A stretch of DNA of 62,500 bases from Prorocentrum cordatum (lineage: Eukaryota; Sar; Dinophyceae; Prorocentrales; Prorocentraceae). Every line of letters begins with the position of its first letter. The stretch's first letter is position 1. A program made the translations under genes and the position numbers. The DNA lies in the NCBI GenBank assembly GCA_963575745.1, contig CAUYUJ010012670.1, positions 1 to 62,500 on the forward strand. Reading direction: 5' to 3'. This document shows, piece by piece, positions 24,300 to 32,775 of the stretch. Below the pieces are notes generated by a model. It was given only the letters and a program-made list of their open reading frames with translations. It did not search any database and was not told the origin of the DNA.

Positions 24300-24585
24300 G
24301 ACTCGTGGGCACAGGAGGCTCCAACAGGCTCCAGGAGGCCCCAAGAGACCACATGGGGTCCCAGGAGGCATCAGGAGGCCACATAAAGACTCAAGAGGCA
24401 ACAGGATGTCCCAAGAGGCTCCAGGAGGCCCCAGGAAGATCCAGGAGGCCTCGGGAAGCCACAGGAGGCCCCAGGAGGCCACAGGATGCGCCAGGAGGCC
24501 TCGGAAGGCAACAGGAGACCCCGAGAGGCCCCAGGAGCAGGAGGCCTCAGAAGGCAACAGGAGTGGCTCCAACCCAATGTGTTTT
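24300..24585 (+). repeat. Minisatellite CCAGGAGGCC
   Basis: About 25 degenerate copies of a 9-12-bp unit CCCAGGAGGC / CACAGGAGGC. A second block of the same unit lies at 24850-24945. Confidence 0.88.
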
Positions 24586-24589
24586 ACGA

Positions 24590-24850
24590 CGTTCCTATAG
24601 ACTGGGCCGCACCTGGAGCACGAACCCTTGACGTTATACGTATATCTCTATAGATTGTCCTTCTCCAGTGTGCACAATCCTAACTGTTGTACCTATGTTC
24701 CTATATCTTGGGCCTCTCCTGGGGCTCGAGTCCTTGGTGTTTACGTGTATCCCTATAGACTGCCCTTCTCCTGCGGCTCCAATCCGCAATGTTTTATTAT
24801 GTACGTCTGTTGCTATATATTGGGCCTCTCCTGGGGCACGAATCCTCCCT
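24590..24850 (+). repeat. About 62-bp tandem repeat, four copies
   Basis: Each unit carries CCTATA-ACTGGGCC-TCTCCTGG followed by a variable ATCC-A-TGTT block and a TATGT-C stretch. Roughly 65-75% identity between units by eye. Confidence 0.65.
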
Positions 24851-24945
24851 AGGAGGTCCCAGGAGGCCCCAGGAGGCCCCAAGAGGCTCCTGGAGGCCCC
24901 AGGAAGCCCCAGTAGGTTTCAGGAGGCCCCAGGAGGCCCCAGGCT
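24850..24945 (+). repeat. Minisatellite CCAGGAGGCC, second block
   Basis: Same unit as 24300-24585; together the two blocks sandwich the 62-bp repeat. Confidence 0.85.
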
Positions 24946-25129
24946 CATGCGCATAGGCGCCCTCGTACTACTGAGGCTCATCCACACTCCAATTCATTCG
25001 CAGTTAGATTCATGACCAGACAGTCGCAACTGAAGCCAGTTTATATTCGAAAGCTCTTGCGCCTAGACATTCACGGCGGACAGGTCCATGCGAATAGATG
25101 CACGTATGGTGAGCTCCACGCAGTGAGTA

Positions 25130-26797
25130 ATTATATGCTTCCGTGGCACTAGATTTCGAACCCCTTGCGAACCCGAAGGTATTTTCATGAACTTCGGCAT
25201 GCGCGCGCGACGACGCGCGTGTGCACATCGTCATACGGTGTTGCAACAGATTCTTGGGAACTGGTAATTTCTGATAAACGAGAGCGCGCCCATAATATCT
25301 GTTGCAAAGGATGGCGAGGGTGTCCATACTGGCATGGGTGGGAAGGTACACAGCCATATTTAAGACGGACGAGGGACCAGGATCATACATGAATTCACAA
25401 GCAAAACCGATCGGGGATAAGTCTGGGGGGATGGAGGTAGAGACTGCTCCCTTGTCTTGGAAAAGAAAATATATGCGGTGCAGTTCGTTCTGCCGAACTT
25501 GAAGTTGTCAACTCCTCTGCTGGCGCAATCCCCCTACCCACCCACCCGCAACTTGGCTTGCAAAACCCGTGCGGCGGCGATTGCGCTAACTGCTTGGCGC
25601 TGGCTGGCGCATCGCTGCGGCCGCGCTAGCGCGCGCAGGCTCGCGCGCGGAGCGGCTAGCTAACCTGACGCGACCGACGCGGCCGCGGTGTCGCTGACCG
25701 CAGGGCACTTCCCAGCGCCTCCCGCAAGCCGCGCTGGCGCGCGGGCACTTCAATGCGAGTTGGTTGCTCGGGCTGGCCCGGTATCATGGCGGCATCGATG
25801 GAGGAGGACACGATGGTAGTAGCGATGCTAGTAACAGTGATGACTATGACGACGGCAAGGCCAATGACGGCGCCGTTGCTGATCACGCCGATCACGCCAA
25901 TACTGATGATGATGATGATGACGATGATGACGATGATGCTGGTGATGATGATAATGATGACGATGATAATGATGATGATAATGATGATAATGATGATGAT
26001 GATGAGGATGATGAGGATGATGATGGTGATGATCATGCTGCGGCTGATGGTGATGATGCTGATGAGGCTGATGATGACGACAACGATGATGAAGATGCTG
26101 ATGCTGATGCTGATGATGATGATGAAGATGCTGATGATGATGATGATGATGATGATGCTGATGATGATGATGATGATGATGATGATGGTGATGATGATGG
26201 TGTCCACGTGTCGGTTATGCAGGATTTAGAAAGATGTCGACATGCGCGCGCGGCCGACGCGCGCGAGGCACGCATGGTATTATTTAGCAGGGATCGCCCC
26301 CCCCCCCCCAGCACGCGCGCAAGGAGCGAGCGTAGCGAGACGCCCGTTTGCGCGAGCGAGACGCCCGTTTGGTCGCATGCGGTGAACATGTTGGAAAATC
26401 GATGGGTTCCTTAAGAATTCGCGAGTGCGCACGCGCCGACTTTTCTGCCACACCATGTTGCAAAACCAGCGTTTGCTTTTTATATGTTGCAGGGGACACT
26501 TGACTTTGAAACCCGTGCGAAACATAAGGTGTTTGAAGGATTTCGGCGTGCGCGCGCGACGACGCGCGCGTGTGGACTGTGTCCCATTGTATGCAAGTGG
26601 TTGAAAACTGATGGTTGTTGGTAAACGATTGCGCGCAAAAAAAATGTTTGACGAGGATGAGGGGGGTGTCGAGACCGGCCTGGCTGGGATGGTGTGAACT
26701 CAAATTTAGACTGAACGATGTGGCAGACTCATATGTAAGTTGCACATCCCCGGGGTGGACGGATAACCCTGGGGGGGGGGCGGGGTAGAAAAGGAGA
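25130..26797 (-). repeat. Composite repeat, minus-oriented copy R3 with expanded GAT tract
   Basis: Begins with the end of a preceding unit (B hairpin 25198-25222, terminal block 25265-25470), then G4 motif (25530-25547), GC block and GAT/GAC tract (25800-26205). Here the tract is a nearly pure GATGAT array, followed by a CG hairpin (26239-26264), a B unit (hairpin 26549-26572) and the terminal block (26640-26797). The Met/Ile- and Asp-rich frames across the tract are artefacts. Confidence 0.85.
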
Positions 26798-26798
26798 A

Positions 26799-27035
26799 TC
26801 TATGCGACGCGGCGACGGGGCGGCGACGGCGACGACGGGGCGGCGACGGCGAGCACGGAGACGGCAGACCGCCACCCAGACCCAGACGACGGGCGGCGAC
26901 GACGCGGCGAGGACGGGGCGGCGACGGCGAGAACGGAGCCGCCAGACCGCCACCCAGGCCCAGACGACGGGCGGCGACGAGGCGGCAACGACGCGGCGAC
27001 GGCGAGCACGGATCCGCCAGACCGCCACCCAGACC
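26799..27035 (-). repeat. GC-rich satellite beside composite repeat
   Basis: About 2.5 copies of a roughly 95-bp unit containing CGCCAGACCGCCACCCAGAC, then CAGACGACGGGCGGCGACG. Its reverse complement occurs at 52486-52680, again next to the terminal block of the composite repeat, so this satellite is an outer module of the same system. Confidence 0.8.
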
Positions 27036-27200
27036 CAGTTCCTTAGAAAAGAAATAAGAACCCCTACGTGCAAGCACTGTTTGGGGAAAGAGGTGTTGAC
27101 CGCATTCCCACCAGAGACAGCCAAAAGGGAAGTGGTGTTCAGCTAACCTCCAAGACGCCTCCGAAGCGGCGAGGACGGGCCAGGTGGCCTCCACAACGAC

Positions 27201-27700
27201 TCAAACCAGTGACCAAGCAGATGCACTCACTGACCAGAGCCGCAAACGACCTAATTCAAGGGGTTGGCGGATGTGGGGCAAGCCTGTAGAATCACTAAGC
27301 GCCTCAAACGGTGTTGGACGACTTGCTCGCCTTCGACCAATGTCCGCCGCAGCCCTCTCGACGAGCTGGCGGCCGTCCTGCCCGACCGACTTCCAGCAAG
27401 GCCCGTCCCAAGGCCCACACGCCTCGGGGTCCGCCCCCTGCTTGAGCAGCAGCGTCACAACCAGCACGTCGCCCCTCACGGCCGCCACGGACAATGGGCA
27501 GCACTTGCGCGACAGAGGCCAGCGGCTTGCGCGGCGGCAGTGGTTAATGTCCGAGAAGCGGTGCTCCTGGAGGAACCTGTCCACCACTCCTTTCTCCACG
27601 CCGCACAGCATGCGCTCCAGCCCAGAGCTACATTGTCCGCCACTGTGCCCCCTGGCACGCTGAGACGTGGAAAATGCCAAGCGCTGTCTGGTAGGGTCTC
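27201..27700 (-). pseudogene. Ankyrin-repeat gene fragment
   Basis: One minus-strand frame (27201-27710) reads a typical ankyrin repeat: CCPLSVAAVRGDVLVVTLLL followed by KQGADPEA, then a second, poorer segment ending GQDGRQLVERAAADIG. Helix 1 (PLSVAAVRG), helix 2 (LVVTLLLKQGAD) and the beta-turn spacing are right for one repeat. No credible start codon or domain partner is visible, and the upstream part changes character, so this is one exon or a relic. Dinoflagellate genomes carry very many ankyrin genes. A 50-bp block in it (27639-27688) recurs at 61864-61914. Confidence 0.5.
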
Positions 27701-27839
27701 CACATTCCAATGAAGGACCCCCCCTCTACTGGCTGGCCCGCGCATGCATCGCCCCACCTCCCGAGGCCACAACCCCTTGTAAAAAACGATAAGTCCACGA
27801 CCCCAACGCCACGATCCCTTCTTGAAACGGTGGGTCCGC

Positions 27840-28490
27840 GTCCCGAGCTTCCAAGACGGCCCACGCAGGCAATCAAGGACACCAAGATGGCCCAAGGTGT
27901 CTCGAATCCGGCCCAGAATGGCCCCAAGGCGGCAATATGGCCTCAATACGGCCCAAGATGCCTCCAAGAGGGCCCAAAGAGACCACAAGAGAACATCCAA
28001 CAGGGTCCGAACAAGCCAAAATCATGGAATTCCCTTGGGTGTGTGAGCGATTCTCGGACTCTCGTACATTTTCTGATTTCCGTCAGCTCAAGATGAGCCC
28101 AGCAAGCCTCCACGATTGCCCCAAGATGGCCCAACTGAGGTCCCCAAGCGAATCCCAAGATGGCCCAAGAGGACCCTACGATGGCCCAAGGGGCATCCGC
28201 AACGGCCCTAGGGCGGCCCAAGAGGATTGGCTTCCCTCGGGACCCAAGACTTCGAAGGCCGGTCGACGGACCAAAACGACCCCATTACGACCCCCAGACA
28301 CCCACCACACGGCCACCAGACACCTAACAGGGCCCAGAGACGCCCCAACAAAGTCCCAACACGGCGCAAAAGGGCCCCAAAGACGGCCCACGAGGGCCCC
28401 AAGCGACCCCCAAGATTGCCAAAGGGGAGCCCAGAACAACCCCAAGACGGCCCTGACAAGTACCATGCGAGGTCCTCACACAATGAACAC
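27840..28490 (+). repeat. GGCCCAAGATGGCCC minisatellite
   Basis: Some 40 degenerate copies of a 9-15-bp unit CCAAGA(T/C)GGCC. The same family occurs at 46560-47115 and 62085-62500. Confidence 0.85.
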
Positions 28491-28509
28491 GACAGGTGTT
28501 ACATGTGAC

Positions 28510-28672
28510 GACGTTCCTCTTCCTCCTCCTCCCCCTTCTCCTCCTCCTCCTCCTCCTCCTCCTCCTCCTCCTCCTCGTCCTCCTTTTCCTCCTCCTCCTC
28601 CTCCTCCTCCTCCTCCAACGACTCGGCGACTCAGCGGCTCAGCGACTCAGACTCAGCGACTCAGGGAAATAT
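28510..28672 (+). repeat. (CCT)n then GACTCAGCG repeats
   Basis: CTC/CCT triplets at 28510-28616, then about six copies of GCGACTCAG/CGGCTCAG to 28672. Confidence 0.92.
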
Positions 28673-29092
28673 TCTCGAACGGGCGACTGAAGCCTTCGAG
28701 CCCACCCCCGCGGCCTGCGGGGGGAGGGCGAACAGAAACCATGAGGCAACGAGAGAGAAGAAGGAGAAACGGACGGTCAACACGATAATGCACATCGGGA
28801 AAGGGGAGGAGGTGGTGGCAGGTGGCGCCTATATGCGTTGGCGCTGTTTGGGTGCGAAGGTGGCCGAGCATAGCCCCGGCCCTCTCCTTGGGTAGGGACC
28901 CACCCCCAGCCTGTCCTACCTCCGAAGTCCATGAGGAAAATTATCCCGGCAAAGCAACCTAACAGCCATGTGTAGGAGCATATCTGGAAGCATTCCCCTC
29001 AAGATTCGGATGAGAATCCAGTTGTACAATTCTGCTGTTCTCGCAGTCGTTGTCGCATTCGCGAGGACAGTCGCAGTGGCAACGGCAGTCGC
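28673..29092. other. Unique DNA, no gene seen
   Basis: About 420 bp of non-repetitive sequence without a coherent frame. Confidence 0.45.
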
Positions 29093-29427
29093 AGTCACAG
29101 CCTCAGCCTCAGCCTGCCTCAGCCTCAGCCTCCGCCTGCCTCAGCCTCAGCCTGCCTCAGCCTCAGCCTCAGCCTGCTTCAGCCTCAGCATCAGTCTGCC
29201 TTCGGCCTCGGCCTTAGCCTCAGCCTGCCTCAGCCTCAGCCTGCATCAGCCTCAGCCTCAGCCTCAGCCTGCCTCAGCATCAGCCTGCCTCAGCCTCAGC
29301 CTCAGCCTCAGCCTGCCTCTGCCTCAGCCTCAGCCTGCTTCAGCCTCAGCCTCAGTCTGCCGTCGGCCTCGGCCTCAGCCTCAGCCTGCCTCAGCCTCAG
29401 CCTGCATCAGCCTCAGCCTCAGCACGA
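29093..29427 (+). repeat. (CAGCCT)n hexanucleotide array
   Basis: CAGCCT/GCCTCA hexamers with CTGCCTCAG variants. A CTGC(C/G)(T/G)TCGGCCTCGGCC block occurs twice (29197 and 29357), giving a higher-order period of about 160 bp. Confidence 0.93.
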
Positions 29428-29438
29428 AGCGACCCAGC

Positions 29439-29880
29439 TAGAAGGACAAAGCGCTGAATGTACACCGATGTGTTCGACGACTGCGTATGTAATGATGTGA
29501 CGATATACAGACTGAGCCCTTCGTGAATGTCTACATGTTTTTCTGACGCCTACAAACGGCGCTGACGTGTGTGAGAAAATTGTCCGCGCAGCAAAAGCCG
29601 GCGAAGCGTGCGGGAGCTCGCATGCTGAGACAGACTACGTCTGCAGACCGCCAGCTGCAAAAAGTTGCGAGCGGCTCTTGGAAGATGTTTACGGAACGGA
29701 GCTACGGTGTCTGAAAACATTGGCATCGAAGGGAAGAGCCTCGGAGCCCTGCAACCTGAGAAACACCGCAGGAACTCGCATACTGAAAAGGAATGCATTG
29801 CAAACCGCACGCTGCGAACCCTGCAGGCTGAGAAGCACCGCAGGATGTCGCATGCTGAAAAGCACTTGTACTGCAGAGCG
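29439..29880 (-). repeat. 442-bp duplicated block, copy 1
   Basis: About 98% identical to 32201-32642 with no length difference; I count seven substitutions. It lies downstream of the 356-aa ORF, just as copy 2 lies downstream of the 728-aa ORF, so it may contain a shared 3' region. It carries two GASQPA-type short elements (29749-29770 diverged, 29822-29845). Confidence 0.92.
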
Positions 29881-30130
29881 CTAGCATCTATCTCGGGCTC
29901 GGACCCCCCCGTCCTGATCCAGAACGTGTCCGGCCACGGCCTGAAAATGCCGTTCCAACTCCCGAGGATCAGCTGGCACTCCGGCTCTGGGACACTCCAG
30001 TACGTCTTGAGCACCTTGAGCCAGGCCCCATCTCGGGATCCCCACAGCACGCTGTACTTGACCGAGACCGTGCCGAACTCATAACAATTGACCTCCGAAG
30101 GACCTGCGAGTGCAGGCTGAGAAACACCAC
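29873..30130 (-). CDS. Coding fragment of unknown family
   Basis: One minus-strand frame reads coherent protein: NCYEFGTVSVKYSVLWGSRD, then GAWLKVLKTYWSVPEPECQL, then an ILGSWNGIFRPWPDTFW block, ending GGSEPEIDASAL at about 29878 before it enters the duplicated block. It is rich in Trp, Tyr and Phe with beta-like alternation. It is out of frame with the 356-aa ORF just upstream and separated from it by two GASQPA-type elements (30111, 30168). It could be the next exon of that gene or a separate fragment. No start codon can be assigned. Confidence 0.45.
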
Positions 30131-30202
30131 GCGATTGCAGGGCACGGCATTGCGTGTCACATGAGTGCAGGCTGAGAAGCACCACATCTCGTTTGCCAGA
30201 GA

Positions 30203-31273
30203 TCACTCCCAGGTTATTTGATCCCGCAACACCAGCCACGGCGTAGCTGCCACAGGGGCCGCAGATAGCAACGGTTCGGTCACCCAATTGGCGTTCCGGT
30301 GAGTCACAATTCGCGCGTGGCTCCACGAGCCTGTGTAGCGCGATTTGCGGGGCACCAGTGTGCTGTAGGTGTTGTTGCCGTAGCAGAAGACGGCCTCTGG
30401 AGCCCAGTGCGGATTCCAGCGGACAGCGTAGACCCTGTGGACGCCATTGCGGATGACGTCGCGCGCACCTTCGATATGTGCCACCCATCGAAGCCAGTCA
30501 AATGCTGAGCCATCGGTGATGTCAACAGCACCTGGGGCAGTCTCGCCATGGTGGTAGTGCAACAGCGATTGGAGAGCGGCGCTGGCTTCGTCGCGGCCCA
30601 CAATCTGGCGCGAGCAGGCTGCCTCTTGCAGGTGCTCCTGTGTGAAGAGCAGTGGGGCATCACCGCCAGTCTCGGCAGGCTGAGCAGCGCCACCGTCAGG
30701 CACGGCAGTCTGAGCAGCGCCGCCACGAGGAACATGAGGCTGAGCAGCGCCAGGCTCAGGCACGGCAGGCTGAGCAACGGCGCGTGGTGGACCGACATAG
30801 GTGGGCTCATCGGGTCGGCCGTTCTTATGGTAATGCAGGCGCATGGCTGAACCGTCTGCACGACGGAACTCGAAGAAGTGCCTGCCGTGGCCATCCGTGT
30901 TGGAGTAGTTAGGGTCGCGCTCTGTCTCGATGATGCGAAAGAGAACCTGGGCGATGCCCTGCCCGATTATGCGCTCAGCGAAACCCGGAGCGGCAGACCG
31001 AAGCAGTTGCTTCCAGTCGTAGGACGGGTCGTTTGTTACGTCTTTGAACGACAAGTTGTTGACAATGCACTCGGCGCGCAGCGCGCGCTGCCACTGGCAG
31101 GCGGTCTTGCCGCCCATCCCTGGTGTACGGCGGATGTCTTCGAGGTGAGCCTGCTCAAAGACCACGTCGACACCTGGCTGAGGAGTCGGTGCGGGCGGAT
31201 CCGGCAGAATCTCCCACGGGCCATCGCACGGGGCCGGGGGTGGCGGGGGCGATGCCTTGCCGCGTGCTGGCAT
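30203..31273 (-). CDS. 356-aa protein of unknown function with internal duplication
   Basis: The first ATG (31271-31273) is chosen over the upstream extension because the sequence before it is a GASQPA-type element. The TGA is at 30203-30205. Residues 36-65 (VVFEQAHLEDIRRTPGMGGK and on) and 207-237 (LLFTQEHLQEAACSRQIVGR and on) share the pattern hydrophobic-Phe-x-Gln-x-His-Leu, about 9 residues, then Gly and an Ala/Leu helix, so two related domains are likely. They flank a Pro-rich linker (165-205) made of four roughly 10-residue units ending GAAQP, encoded by about 30-bp repeats. A basic/aromatic block RHFFEFRRADGSAMRLHYHK lies at 131-150. No signal peptide, membrane span or catalytic motif is recognised. 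Codon use and the absence of stops favour a real gene. Confidence 0.65.
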   Translation of the reverse strand: MPARGKASPPPPPAPCDGPWEILPDPPAPTPQPGVDVVFEQAHLEDIRRTPGMGGKTACQWQRALRAECIVNNLSFKDVTNDPSYDWKQLLRSAAPGFAERIIGQGIAQVLFRIIETERDPNYSNTDGHGRHFFEFRRADGSAMRLHYHKNGRPDEPTYVGPPRAVAQPAVPEPGAAQPHVPRGGAAQTAVPDGGAAQPAETGGDAPLLFTQEHLQEAACSRQIVGRDEASAALQSLLHYHHGETAPGAVDITDGSAFDWLRWVAHIEGARDVIRNGVHRVYAVRWNPHWAPEAVFCYGNNTYSTLVPRKSRYTGSWSHARIVTHRNANWVTEPLLSAAPVAATPWLVLRDQITWE

Positions 31274-31329
31274 TGTGACAAGGCAGGCTGAGGAGCACCG
31301 CCGCGGCTGGACGGCCAGGTGAAACTCGA

Positions 31330-32190
31330 GCAAACATGGTTAAGGATGATGATGATGGTGTTGATAGGAAACCCGGTATCAGCGAGTTGATGTACAATGA
31401 GGTGTCCGCAAACGAGACACTGCTGTCAACGCTGTTATAACTAACCACAAACGAGACACTGCTATCAACGCTTGCACAATTAAAAAGAAACGCTGGCATT
31501 GACACTACTAGCAATACCAAAGTGGAGTTTAAACGAGGCACTGCCATCAACCGATTCAACTTCCAATGAAAGAAGATCACAAATGAGTTCACTCTGAAGT
31601 GACCCATGGGTATCAATGCGAGAAGTCTCTGCAAACTATTCACTCATGGCGACCGCCGCGCACACGCGTGTAGGAAATCGTTGATGATGATAGTGATAAT
31701 GGAGTGGGGGCCAGTAATGCAGATACACTGCTGTGCATTCACTTGCTGCGAAAAGAAACTCTGCATGAATGAGTTGATATATAATGAGTTGTCCACAAAC
31801 GAGACACTGCTATCAACGCTTGTATAAGTAAAAAGAAACGCTGCTATCGACACTTCCCCCAATACTAAAGTTGTCTTTAAACGAGTCACTGCCATGAACG
31901 GCTTCAACTACAGTGTAACGAAAGGAACTGCAGGCTGAGAAGCACCGCAGGCCAACGTGAACCAGTCGTGGTGATGAGGATGAGTGAAATCTGCGATGAT
32001 GATAGCGATCATGAAGTCGGTTGTAGGAACCCACTTTTGTAGTAACCAACATACACTGGTATGCATTCACTTATGGTGAAAGGAAACTCGGTATCAGTGA
32101 GTTGATATAGAATGAGTTGTCCGCAAACGAGACACTGCTATCAACGCTTTTAGAACGAAGCGAACCCATCAGAACACTGTTATCAACGGA
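31330..32190 (-). repeat. Degenerate tandem repeat, about 320-390 bp, three copies
   Basis: Copies beginning near 31378, 31770 and 32091 share GAGTTGATATA-AATGAG-TGTCC-CAAACGAGACACTGCTATCAACGC-like blocks (split here by variable bases), a GATGATGATAG-GAT stretch and TTTAAACGAG-CACTGCCAT. It fills most of the interval between the two best ORFs. No gene seen. Confidence 0.7.
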
Positions 32191-32200
32191 AAGAATGCTG

Positions 32201-32642
32201 TAGAAGGACAAAGCGCTGAATGTACACCGATGTGTTCGACGACTGCGTATGTAATGATGTGACGATATACAGACTAAGCCCTTCGTGAATGTCTACATGT
32301 TTTTCTGACGCCTACAAACGGCGCTGACGTGCGTGAGAAAATTGTCCGCGCAGCAAAAGCCGGCGAAGCGTGCGGGAGCTCGCATGCTGAGACAGACTAC
32401 GTCTGCAGACAGCCAGCTGCAAAAGGTTGCGAGCGGCTCTTGGAAGATGTTTACGGAACGGAGCTACGGTGTCTGAAAACATTGGCATCGAAGCGAAGAG
32501 CCTCGGAGCCCTGCAGCCTGAGAAACACCGCAGGAACTCGCATACTGAAAAGGAATGCATTGCAAACCGCACGTTGCGAACCCTGCAGGCTGAGAAGCAC
32601 CGCAGGATGTCGCATGCTGAAAAGCACTTGTACTGCAGAGCG
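32201..32642 (-). repeat. 442-bp duplicated block, copy 2
   Basis: Partner of 29439-29880. Homology starts at TAGAAGGACAAAGCGCTGAA and ends at CTGCAGAGCG. The sequences outside the block are unrelated, so the boundaries are sharp. Confidence 0.92.
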
Positions 32643-32775
32643 CAGGCTGCGAAACCTGCAGGCTGAGAAGCACCGCAGGAACTCGCATGCTTTCGAACAC
32701 TACTGCTCGAGACCGCAGCTGGAGAGCGGCAGACCGCAGGCTGAGAAGCACCGCGGGCAGGGAGACTTGCAAAAC

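Noticed and set aside
23686-24386. 190-226-codon plus-strand frames containing GAAERYF and ADLEDVSSEAL-like repeats
   Set aside because: The 152-bp unit is not a multiple of three, so the frames change register between units. It behaves as satellite, not as a repeat protein.
20851-26797. CRISPR-like array from regularly spaced hairpins and repeats
   Set aside because: Spacing is about 290 bp or irregular, spacers are themselves repeated, no cas-like genes occur, and the genome is eukaryotic.
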